Shown: positions 7,275 through 13,645 of the stretch, piece after piece
Layout: each line of letters begins with the position of its first letter
Position numbering within the stretch: the stretch's first letter is position 1
Program-made: the position numbers and the translations under genes
Assembly: GCA_001801825.1 (NCBI GenBank)
Contig: MGYR01000112.1
Span: forward strand, 21,892 to 35,536
Direction of reading: 5' to 3'
DNA: 13,645 bases
Source: Gammaproteobacteria bacterium RIFCSPLOWO2_02_FULL_56_15
Lineage (GTDB): Bacteria > Pseudomonadota > Gammaproteobacteria > Eutrophobiales > Eutrophobiaceae
Notes under the pieces: generated by a model
The model's input: only the letters and a program-made list of their open reading frames with translations
Told to the model about the DNA's origin: nothing
Databases searched by the model: none

Positions 7275-8567
7275 ATGACAGAAGAACCCTCCCAAAACCT
7301 GGGTAAATACGAGGTCAGAAACGAGATTAGCCGTGGCAGCATGGGCATCGTGTATCTAGGCCATGACCCCTATATTGACCGGGCGGTTGCCATCAAGGTC
7401 GCCCACGCAGAATCACTCAAGGATAATGAAATGGGTGAACGGTACCGCAAGATGTTCTTCAATGAAGCACATATGGCCGGCAAACTGACCCATCCCAATA
7501 TCATCAGTATCTTTGATGCAGGCGTTGACAAAGATGTCTGCTATATCATCATGGAATTCATCCGGGGTGGGGATACGCTGAAAACCTACACCCGGCCGGA
7601 TAATCTCCTGTCTATAGAAAAGGTGGTAGAGATCATCTTCAAATGCGCCAAGGCGCTGGATTATGCGCACCGCGAGGGAGTGGTGCACCGGGATATCAAG
7701 CCCTCCAACATCCTCGTGACCGAGGACAAGGACGTAAAAATCGGCGATTTCAGTATTGCGCACATCAATAAACCGGACAATACCCAGACCAGACCCGAGG
7801 GCATGATGGGTTCTCCCAAGTACATGTCCCCGGAGCAGCTCACCGAGGAATACGTTACCAATCGTTCCGATCTCTTTTCATTGGGTGTGTTGATGTATGA
7901 ATTGTTGACCGGCAAGCATCCCTTTCCGGCGGAAAATTTTTCCCGGTTGGTGAACATGATCCTGCACGAGACTCCGGTACCCATGCATGATATTCGACCG
8001 GATATTCCTGAGGTGCTGGAGAAAATTGTGCTCAGGGCGCTCAAAAAAAATCCTGAAGAGCGCTACCAGATGGGACTCGAGATCGCAACGGATCTCAGCA
8101 AGGCTTTCGATATGCTGGAGGGGCCGCGGGAAGACATCACCGTGCAGGAGAAATTCAATGCGGTCAAGCGGCTGGATTTTTTCAAGGGTTTCCCCGATGC
8201 GGAGATCTGGGAGATCATCCGTGCCAGCACCTGGCAGGAATACAAGGCCGGCGAGAACATCATCGTGGAAGGGGATCTGGACGACTGTTTTTATATCCTT
8301 GCCACGGGCAAGGTGGACGTGTTGAAGAATGGCAAGGTCATCCGCAGACTGGAAAGCGGCGACTGTTTCGGCGAGATGGGTTATCTGGCCAAGACCAAGC
8401 GCACCGCAAGTATCATTGCAGAGAAGAAGACATCGCTGTTGAAAGTGAATTCCACGGTAATCTCCCAGGTGTCCCTGAACTGCCAGGTGCGTTTTTTGAA
8501 GGTATTCCTCCGGACTTTAATCTACCGCCTGTCGGCGACCACCGAGATCCTCTCCCAGGACGTTTGA
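7275..8567 (+). CDS. Ser/Thr protein kinase with C-terminal cyclic-nucleotide-binding domain (kinase 2)
   Basis: Paralogue of the kinase at 3592, collinear along its whole length. From ATG 7275 it is 430 aa, exactly the same as kinase 1, which is the main reason for this start. The frame is open back to 7083, and a GTG at 7140 has a much better Shine-Dalgarno. The kinase domain has ISRGSMGIVY (18-27), K41 in VAIKV, E64 in FFNEA, HRDIKPSN (138-145), DFS (158-160) instead of DFG, and SPEQ (185-188) instead of APE. The C-terminal cNMP-binding domain, about 298-411, has cassette FGEMGYLAKTKRTAS (365-379), with E367 and R376 at the canonical spacing. No membrane segment was seen. It is divergent from CBS-pgi, and its downstream neighbour is the convergent TonB receptor gene. 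Its stop codon sits in the loop of a perfect short hairpin. Targets and ligand are unknown. Codon-level divergence from kinase 1 suggests an old duplication. Confidence 0.93.
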   Translation: MTEEPSQNLGKYEVRNEISRGSMGIVYLGHDPYIDRAVAIKVAHAESLKDNEMGERYRKMFFNEAHMAGKLTHPNIISIFDAGVDKDVCYIIMEFIRGGDTLKTYTRPDNLLSIEKVVEIIFKCAKALDYAHREGVVHRDIKPSNILVTEDKDVKIGDFSIAHINKPDNTQTRPEGMMGSPKYMSPEQLTEEYVTNRSDLFSLGVLMYELLTGKHPFPAENFSRLVNMILHETPVPMHDIRPDIPEVLEKIVLRALKKNPEERYQMGLEIATDLSKAFDMLEGPREDITVQEKFNAVKRLDFFKGFPDAEIWEIIRASTWQEYKAGENIIVEGDLDDCFYILATGKVDVLKNGKVIRRLESGDCFGEMGYLAKTKRTASIIAEKKTSLLKVNSTVISQVSLNCQVRFLKVFLRTLIYRLSATTEILSQDV

Positions 8568-8573
8568 ACGTCC
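8558..8573. repeat. Perfect inverted repeat spanning the kinase 2 stop codon
   Basis: Arms GGACGTT (8558-8564) and AACGTCC (8567-8573) are exact reverse complements around two central bases. As RNA this folds as a 6-bp stem with a TTGA loop that contains the TGA stop (8565-8567). There is no following T-run, so it is not a classic intrinsic terminator. It may protect the mRNA 3' end or be chance. Confidence 0.5.
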
Positions 8574-8605
8574 ATTATGTAAGCCTTACGCGAATGCTCC
8601 CTTAT

Positions 8606-8692
8606 CTCAACCCCTCGCCCTCCGGGACGACTCCAGGGATGGAGGAGGTAGGACGAAGTCCGGAACCCGAGTCGAGAGGGGCAAGGGGTGAG
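8606..8692. repeat. Nested palindromic intergenic element
   Basis: This GC-rich element lies between the convergent ends of kinase 2 and the TonB receptor. The outer arms, 8606-8622 and 8676-8692, are imperfect inverted repeats (13 of 17 positions complementary by hand). Inside are CGACTC (8628-8633) with GAGTCG (8669-8674), and CCGGGAC (8622-8628) with GTCCGG (8658-8663). It could fold into a large cruciform or hairpin, act as a bidirectional terminator, or be a copy of a REP/MITE-like repeat family. The copy number elsewhere in the genome cannot be seen here. The remaining spacer, 8693-8736, is AT-rich with no clear signal. Confidence 0.5.
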
Positions 8693-8736
8693 GGCCAAGT
8701 TATAAAATCACCACTTGTTGTTTTTATCTGAGGCTA

Positions 8737-11385
8737 TCAGAAGCTGTAGCCGACCTCGAATCCCCACGTCCGCGGAGTGCCCAGCACGCAGCGCTGCATG
8801 CCGCCCCGGGACACCGGATCCACCAGTCCCAGAGTTGTGCCGATGGGCTGGTTGAAGATGGTCTGGCAATAGCCCTCATCCGCGGCGTTCCGCACGAAAG
8901 CGGCAATTTCCCATTTCTCATCCGGGCTGCGGAATCCCCCGCGGGCATTGAACAGGCTGTAGCCCTCCTGCAGGGATTGGGGATTCTGGTTGGTCTCGGC
9001 GCCGACGTTCTGCTCGCTGAGGTGATTGAATTCAGCGCGGGTGAACCACGACCAATCCATATTGGGTAGGCGGTCGGTCCACTCTGCCATCAGGGAGATA
9101 TGCCATTCCGGCGAGAAATGGTTGCGTTTGCCGGTCAGATCCTGACCGGGAGGCACCAGCCCCGGTGGGGTGGTGGCGATGACGTAAGGCATGGCCGTGG
9201 CATTGGTAAAGGTGAGGAATTCCGAGTCCAGCCAGCTCAGTCCGAACACGGTATAGAGCTGTTCCAGGGGGCGCGCCTGGATATCCAGTTCCAGGCCCTG
9301 CTGCCGCAATTCCCCGGCATTCTGGACAATGAAGCTCACACCATCGAATACGCGGTCCTGGAAATCGTTGATCTCGGTCCGGAACAGGGTCAGGTTGGCG
9401 ATCATGCCTCCATCAAGCAGGGAGCTTTTCACACCCAATTCGTAATTGTCCACGGTCTCGGAGCTGAAGGTCCGGGGGATGGCGCGGTTGGCGCCGTCCG
9501 AGTTGAAGCCACCGGACTTGTAGCCCGTGGAATAGGTGCCGAAGACCATGATGTCGTCGGTCGCGTGGTAGCTGATATTGGCAAGCCAGGTCAGGGCGTC
9601 ATCCTCGAAGCGCAGGTTGGGGAAAGATTCGTTGATCCGCAGATTGACCGAAAACGGCAGCCCGATGGTGCGGTAGGGGGAGCCGGTAGGTGCGTCGACA
9701 ATGGGATTGTTCAGGGTCTGCAGATAGCTGCCGTCCTTTTCATCGTCGGTCCAGCGCAGGCCACCGGTGACACGCAGGCGGTCGTTGACATGGAAGGTCA
9801 ACTGGCCGTAGAGGGCGAAGCTGCTCATGCTCTGGCTGAACTCGCCATCGATGGCGGAGATCTGGTCGCCAGCGGTACAGGCAGCGGCTGCGGCTGCTCC
9901 TATCGTGAGTGCTGATGGAACCGTAGCCAGTATACCGGCTGCTTGCGCTGCGGAGAGAAACGGCGCCACGGCCTGAATTTGCGCAACCGAAGTGATGGCG
10001 CCGGTGACAATTCCACCGGCAAGTTGTCCGGCAAAAGGTTGAGGGATCCCTGAGGCAACCAGATTGGCGGTGATTGTCGGAATCGCCCTGGCTACGCGCC
10101 CGGCAACCAGATTTCTAATTGTTGGATTGCAGAAATCGTCGCCCAGGTCGAAATCCTGATCGATCCGGTATTCCTCGTCGTAGTAGTAGACCCCGGCCAC
10201 GTACTCAAAGCGGCCGCCGGTGGGTGAGAGGATCTGGAGTTCCTGGGATACGGTTTCCGTCTCATAGCCGGTCACCCGGTTCAACAGGTCGGCAGGCAGG
10301 CGCAACGCGGACTCGAAGGTGTCGTTTTCCCAGTCCCGGAACGAGGTGATGGAGCGAATGGTGTGCCCGTTAACGTCTAGGTTGATATCGGCGGCGAAAC
10401 CCATCTGCCGGTCGTCTCCCAGGTCGCGGTGATCCTGGTTGAGGGTGTAATCAAAGGTATCTGCACCGTCCGGCACAGGTCCTCCAGGCGTCAGTGGCGT
10501 GTCGTTTAATATTACCGACAAGGTAGGCAGATATGTTGGTAACAGGGTATCGGTCTTGACTTCAATGACACCGCCGCCATTGTCCACTTCCGAATAATCC
10601 GCGGATAAGGTGATATCCAGTGTGTCGGTCGGAGTGAAGTATAGTTTGCCGCGCAGGCTGAGGTCACGCCATTCCCCTACGTCGCTCGCGCTCTGCCCGG
10701 TCGTGAAGGTGTTGTCCCCATACCCGTTGCGGTCCGAGTAGCTGAAGGATACGCGGCCTGAGGTGTTCTCCATGATCCCGCCGGAGAGCGCTCCCGACAC
10801 GCGCATGGCGTCGTAGCTGCCATATCCTACGCGCAGGTTGCCTTCCATCTCATCGGTGGGTTGGGCAGTACGGATATTGAGCGCCCCCATGGAGGCATTG
10901 CGCCCGAACAGAGTGCCTTGGGGACCACGCAGGACTTCCACCATCTCGAGATCGGTGAGACTGCCCACCACTGACGCAGTCCGCGGATAGTAGACCCCGT
11001 CAATAAACACAGCGACGCTGGGTTCGATGGCGTTATCGCCCACCGACCCCAGGCCGCGCATGATGATGCGGTTGTTGGCAACCTGGCTGGAATGACTGAG
11101 GGTCAGGTTGGGGGTAAACAGGCTCAGGTCCTGCAGCGTATGCAACCCCGAGTCCTCCATGAACTCACCGGTGAAGGTGGTGATGGATATGGGAACGTCC
11201 TGAACATTTTCCGGGCGTTTCTGCGCGGTCACCACGATCTCTTCAATACGGGCGGCTCCCGGCTGGATTGGGTCTCCGGTAGCGCCTGCCTGTTCACCCT
11301 GGGACCATACCGGGGCAAACCAGCCGACGGTCGTTAGGGCAACCAGGATCTTCAGGTACCGTTCTGCGTGATTTGAATTAGACAT
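8737..11385 (-). CDS. TonB-dependent outer-membrane receptor
   Basis: Outer-membrane gated channel for an unknown ligand, driven by TonB-ExbBD. The length is 882 aa from ATG 11385. The longer open frame (to 11535) is rejected because an AGGGGGA Shine-Dalgarno precedes 11385 and a signal peptide starts there (about residues 1-28, hydrophobic LKILVALTTVGWFAPVW). The TonB-box region EEIVVTAQKR is at 48-57, with QDVPISITTF just after it. The plug domain follows, with RIIMRGLG, VAVFIDGVYYPRT, MVEVLRGPQGTLFGRNA and GALNIRTAQP. The rest is a 22-strand-type barrel ending in the aromatic WGFEVGYSF. This QDVPIS subgroup is common for receptors of uncharacterised substrates in proteobacteria. Between Cys419 and Cys503 lies an unusual Ala/Gly/Val-rich stretch, probably in an extracellular loop. 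The gene is isolated: no transporter or enzyme gene adjoins it to hint at the ligand. It is divergent from the UspA gene. Confidence 0.96.
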   Translation of the reverse strand: MSNSNHAERYLKILVALTTVGWFAPVWSQGEQAGATGDPIQPGAARIEEIVVTAQKRPENVQDVPISITTFTGEFMEDSGLHTLQDLSLFTPNLTLSHSSQVANNRIIMRGLGSVGDNAIEPSVAVFIDGVYYPRTASVVGSLTDLEMVEVLRGPQGTLFGRNASMGALNIRTAQPTDEMEGNLRVGYGSYDAMRVSGALSGGIMENTSGRVSFSYSDRNGYGDNTFTTGQSASDVGEWRDLSLRGKLYFTPTDTLDITLSADYSEVDNGGGVIEVKTDTLLPTYLPTLSVILNDTPLTPGGPVPDGADTFDYTLNQDHRDLGDDRQMGFAADINLDVNGHTIRSITSFRDWENDTFESALRLPADLLNRVTGYETETVSQELQILSPTGGRFEYVAGVYYYDEEYRIDQDFDLGDDFCNPTIRNLVAGRVARAIPTITANLVASGIPQPFAGQLAGGIVTGAITSVAQIQAVAPFLSAAQAAGILATVPSALTIGAAAAAACTAGDQISAIDGEFSQSMSSFALYGQLTFHVNDRLRVTGGLRWTDDEKDGSYLQTLNNPIVDAPTGSPYRTIGLPFSVNLRINESFPNLRFEDDALTWLANISYHATDDIMVFGTYSTGYKSGGFNSDGANRAIPRTFSSETVDNYELGVKSSLLDGGMIANLTLFRTEINDFQDRVFDGVSFIVQNAGELRQQGLELDIQARPLEQLYTVFGLSWLDSEFLTFTNATAMPYVIATTPPGLVPPGQDLTGKRNHFSPEWHISLMAEWTDRLPNMDWSWFTRAEFNHLSEQNVGAETNQNPQSLQEGYSLFNARGGFRSPDEKWEIAAFVRNAADEGYCQTIFNQPIGTTLGLVDPVSRGGMQRCVLGTPRTWGFEVGYSF

Positions 11386-11395
11386 GCTTATTCCC

Positions 11396-11409
11396 CCTGC
11401 CCGGGCAGG
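11396..11409. promoter_or_regulatory. 14-bp palindrome next to the TonB receptor ribosome binding site
   Basis: CCTGCCCGGGCAGG is a perfect palindrome ending 11 bp before the receptor start codon and overlapping the start of its Shine-Dalgarno (11392-11398). It could be a repressor operator, or in RNA a small stem that limits ribosome access. GC-rich palindromes of this size can also arise by chance. Confidence 0.35.
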
Positions 11410-11612
11410 CGCATGGTTCCCGGACGCTGTCAATCCCATGCAATCTGTAAGATAACAAAGTGATTTGCTTTCGACTTCTCGTAATTCAAACACATTTAGG
11501 TCCCGCAAGAAAGACCTGGGTGAGGTTTTTTCCATGGATGCGGATCCTCACTACTGAATCTTTGAAAACACCTCCCGGTTTCACCTCATCCGGGATTACC
11601 CTTGGAATGCGT

Positions 11613-11648
11613 CCAGATCAGCGAGTTGTTTTCTTGATCCTGATCTGG
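11613..11648. promoter_or_regulatory. Inverted repeat with FNR-like sequence upstream of UspA gene
   Basis: Arms CCAGATCA (11613-11620) and TGATCTGG (11641-11648) are exact reverse complements separated by 20 bp. Overlapping the right arm, TTGAT-CCTG-ATCTG at 11634-11647 matches 8 of 10 defined bases of the FNR/ANR box TTGAT-N4-ATCAA. Its centre is about 41 bp before the start expected from the TATGCT hexamer at 11669. Anaerobic control of Usp genes by FNR/ANR proteins is known in pseudomonads. The weak second half-site keeps this tentative, and the inverted repeat may instead serve another dimeric regulator. Confidence 0.4.
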
Positions 11649-11721
11649 CCGTCGCAGCTTGTATACACTATGCTTTATGCTTTTCATTATAGATGACCGA
11701 GTCATAAAAGGAGTGTTAATC

Positions 11722-12156
11722 ATGGCAGACTACAAGAATATACTGGTGGCAGTGGACTATACAGAGGAGGCGCGTAAGGTATTGCAAAAGGCTAAGGGCA
11801 TTGCAGCCGACTGTTCCGCCCGGGTCACCCTGCTGCATGTGGTGGAAACGGTGCCCGTGGTGGGTGGTCCCGAATCATTCTCCTATGTGGATCTTTATGT
11901 GGATCAGCCGGATGTAATCGAACGCGCCCTCGCGGATATGAAGGCGCTGGCATCGAATCTAGGGATTGAGATCCATAAGTACTTGGTTCTTACCGGTGTA
12001 CCCAAGCATGAGATCACTTCATCCGCTGAAGAATACGGCATTGACCTGATCATTCTGGGGTCCCACGGCCGCCACGGCATCAAGCTTATCCTGGGATCCA
12101 CGGCCGCCGGAGTGTTACACCATGCAAAGTGCGATGTCCTGGCGGTGCGAGTGTAA
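11722..12156 (+). CDS. Universal stress protein, UspA family
   Basis: Small cytosolic stress protein of 144 aa. It has the typical Usp start (YKNILVAVDY, residues 4-13), an alpha/beta Rossmann-like layout, and the C-terminal nucleotide-binding motif GSHGRHGIKLILGST (113-127), ending CDVLAVRV. The GxxG...GS(T) motif is that of ATP-binding Usp proteins, with eight residues between the second Gly and GS (nine in the archaeal prototype), a spacing also usual in proteobacterial GSHGRHG members. Such proteins are induced under starvation, redox stress or oxygen limitation; their direct activity is often unknown. The start ATG 11722 has AAGGAG eight bases upstream. An in-frame extension back to 11659 is not supported. 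It is convergent with the porin gene, 13 bp apart, with no obvious terminator between them. Confidence 0.95.
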   Translation: MADYKNILVAVDYTEEARKVLQKAKGIAADCSARVTLLHVVETVPVVGGPESFSYVDLYVDQPDVIERALADMKALASNLGIEIHKYLVLTGVPKHEITSSAEEYGIDLIILGSHGRHGIKLILGSTAAGVLHHAKCDVLAVRV

Positions 12157-12169
12157 ACGCGGAGGTTCC

Positions 12170-13537
12170 TTAATAAGCGAACTGTAGCCAGGCCCAGAAC
12201 TTCGAGACATCCAGCGCAGTGGCGCCGGTGTTCAGCGTATTTGTGTCAGCATCATAATCGGCGTATTTCAGACCCACGGTGAAGTTCTTGTTCAATGCCT
12301 TCGTGGCCTGGACATCGATCTCCGTGCCATAGTCATAATCCCTGTTGTCGGACGACAGGTCATGGTAGATGAGGCTCAGGTTGATGCCCATGAACACGGC
12401 GCTGCCGGTCACGTAGATGTCCTGGAGACCGTTCACCGGTGTGGTCAGAAAGCGGTCGGCCCAACCCTGATAGGAATGGAGGGTAGCGAGCGGGGTATTG
12501 AAGCTGGCGGTGCCGTCGCCGGAGAGCAGTTCATAATCGAATTTCACCGTCAGTGAATCGACTCCATGACCGGGGGCGAAACTCGCGCCGATTTCACCCA
12601 GGAAATAATGCTCGTCGATAGATGCGGGGTTATCAGCATAATCGTCCTGTCTGGCATTTTCCAGGGCGTAGAGAATCTTGGCATTCGTGGCTGCCGCGGT
12701 TGCGGTGCTGCCGCTGAAACGAGCCCCGAAGGTTGTCGTTGAGGTGGTGGGGCTGTTGTCGAAATCCAGCAGGTAGCCATAGGCCTCCAGCACGCCGTAT
12801 TTGAATCCCTTGTACTCGAGATTCATAAAATGGGAATTGCTGTCGAAATTCGCCCGTACCCGGTTAACCGCTTCCTCGGTGAAGATCCGGTTCACATTCC
12901 AGGAGTAAGCGTAGCTCAATATGGTATTCGGCAGCGAGGTGTTGACCAGGGTGAAGGCATCGTGATTCTGCCAGTTCTGGCGCCACAGGACCGTGCCGAT
13001 AAAGCGGTGATTAGGCGCCTCACGGTAGGTGATGATCTGGCGGCCGAGTTTCATGGTGGTGTTCTCCAGCCCGGTGTATCCCAGATAGGCCTCCAGGAGG
13101 TCCGTCTCCTCCGGATCGGTCACCGAGGGGAACTGCGCTCGCGCGGGATTGCGATCGGTGCCGTCATTGAAATCATCCAGGCCGATCTCGCGCACGTCCT
13201 GGACCTGCATGCGGGTGAAGAAATCATGGAACTTGCCGGTAGTGAAACCCGCGGCGGTGCGCAAGGTTGAGGCATTGGCGTCACGGGCGAATCCCTCGTC
13301 ATCCACCAGTTCATAACGGTAACGGACGTTGAGATCGAGCTTGGTTTCATTGAGAGCCTGGATCAGAGGGGATGCGGGTGCGGGAGCGGAGTCCTGAGCC
13401 ATCACGACAGAGAGTGACGACAGGAAGAGCAGCGCCAGCAAGAGCGGCAGGATGCCGTTTGTGCGTTTGTGAACGATGGCTGGTTTGAAAGGATGGCGGG
13501 ACGGATACTTCCATACCCGGTGTGTATTGCTTTTCAT
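12170..13537 (-). CDS. Alginate-export-type outer-membrane porin
   Basis: Predicted outer-membrane beta-barrel of 455 aa. It has an unusually long, basic n-region (about residues 1-28) followed by a hydrophobic core (ILPLLLALLFLSSLSVV) and probable signal peptidase cleavage after VVMA (residue 47). The mature part begins with a short Pro/Ala-rich linker, then alternating amphipathic strands and a terminal aromatic residue (FWAWLQFAY). The segment KLGRQIITYREAPNHRFIG followed by WRQNWQNHDAF resembles the alginate_export family (AlgE-like domain). Most members outside pseudomonads have no proven link to alginate, and no alginate genes are seen here, so the substrate is unknown. The start ATG 13537 is supported by a GGGAG site nine bases upstream. 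A near-consensus FNR box lies 79-92 bp upstream, suggesting induction at low oxygen. Confidence 0.85.
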   Translation of the reverse strand: MKSNTHRVWKYPSRHPFKPAIVHKRTNGILPLLLALLFLSSLSVVMAQDSAPAPASPLIQALNETKLDLNVRYRYELVDDEGFARDANASTLRTAAGFTTGKFHDFFTRMQVQDVREIGLDDFNDGTDRNPARAQFPSVTDPEETDLLEAYLGYTGLENTTMKLGRQIITYREAPNHRFIGTVLWRQNWQNHDAFTLVNTSLPNTILSYAYSWNVNRIFTEEAVNRVRANFDSNSHFMNLEYKGFKYGVLEAYGYLLDFDNSPTTSTTTFGARFSGSTATAAATNAKILYALENARQDDYADNPASIDEHYFLGEIGASFAPGHGVDSLTVKFDYELLSGDGTASFNTPLATLHSYQGWADRFLTTPVNGLQDIYVTGSAVFMGINLSLIYHDLSSDNRDYDYGTEIDVQATKALNKNFTVGLKYADYDADTNTLNTGATALDVSKFWAWLQFAY

Positions 13538-13615
13538 TATTTTTGTCTCCCTGAAGAAAATCCGAATGGTTTCATATGGACCACCCCAAGTCTAAACCGG
13601 GTGCCGGGAATGTAA

Positions 13616-13629
13616 TTGATCCAGGTCAA
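13616..13629 (-). promoter_or_regulatory. FNR/ANR-like site upstream of the porin gene
   Basis: TTGAT-CCAG-GTCAA at 13616-13629 (plus strand) matches 9 of 10 defined bases of the FNR box TTGAT-N4-ATCAA. Read toward the porin gene, a TAGACT hexamer at 13594-13589 could be the -10. A transcript start near 13582 would put the FNR site close to -41.5, the class II activator position. The rest of 13538-13645 shows only the GGGAG ribosome site. Confidence 0.55.
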
Positions 13630-13645
13630 ATCCTGTCCAGTAATC

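Larger units (their letters stand above)
11386..11721. other. Divergent intergenic region between TonB receptor and UspA genes
   Basis: This 336-bp stretch must contain promoters for both genes. On the receptor side there is the 14-bp palindrome at its ribosome site; no convincing -35/-10 pair was found there. On the uspA side there is an 8-bp inverted repeat (11613-11648), a TATGCT hexamer at 11669-11674 as a possible -10, and the AAGGAG ribosome site at 11708-11713. The open frames that extend the two genes into this region have no family support and are treated as non-coding. Confidence 0.45.

Noticed and set aside
9100..9915. 271-codon plus-strand open frame inside the TonB receptor gene
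   Set aside because: It is antisense to the well-supported receptor barrel, and its Gly/Gln/Ala-rich translation is what GC-biased shadow frames give.
11386..11535. N-terminal extension of the TonB receptor
   Set aside because: The signal peptide and a strong Shine-Dalgarno place the start at 11385; an extension would bury the signal peptide.
12157..12169. Possible bidirectional terminator between the Usp and porin genes
   Set aside because: The 13-bp gap has no inverted repeat.

Overview
The window looks like chromosomal DNA of a Gram-negative bacterium, most likely a gammaproteobacterium. The evidence is two outer-membrane beta-barrel proteins with signal peptides (a TonB-dependent receptor and an alginate-export-type porin), a proteobacterial-type Pgi and UspA, strong Shine-Dalgarno sites, and an FNR-like site. 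This is inferred from protein families only; no rRNA or species marker is present. No tRNA, CRISPR array, transposase or phage gene was seen.

Region 1 (1-3344, minus strand) is the start of a phosphonate-biosynthesis operon. It holds a stand-alone nucleotidyltransferase, then PEP mutase fused to a second nucleotidyltransferase domain, then phosphonopyruvate decarboxylase, which runs off the left edge. The genes are tightly packed (a TGATG overlap, then an 18-nt gap), and an exact TATAAT box lies 46 nt upstream of the first gene. Together they would turn PEP into phosphonopyruvate and then phosphonoacetaldehyde. The nucleotidyltransferases suggest that the final phosphonate (probably 2-aminoethylphosphonate) is activated as a nucleotide ester for transfer to a lipid or glycan. 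The transaminase and transferase are not in view.

Region 2 (3592-8567) holds two paralogous Ser/Thr kinases with C-terminal cyclic-nucleotide-binding domains, each exactly 430 aa with the chosen starts and both on the plus strand. Between them lies a minus-strand two-gene operon: a two-CBS-domain protein, then glucose-6-phosphate isomerase four bases later. Kinase 1 is divergent from the phosphonate operon and kinase 2 is divergent from the CBS-pgi operon. This looks like a cytosolic nucleotide-responsive signalling block around a central carbon enzyme, but the functional link rests only on layout.

Region 3 (8568-13645) starts with a palindrome-rich intergenic element. A large TonB-dependent receptor (minus) follows, then a 336-bp divergent regulatory region with an 8-bp inverted repeat and an FNR-like half match, a UspA-family stress protein (plus), and a convergent alginate-export-type outer-membrane protein (minus). 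The last has a near-consensus FNR box at class II promoter distance from a plausible -10.

The most notable items are the phosphonate operon with two different nucleotidyltransferases, the kinase/CBS/pgi block, the alternative start of kinase 2, and several unexplained palindromes in the intergenic DNA.
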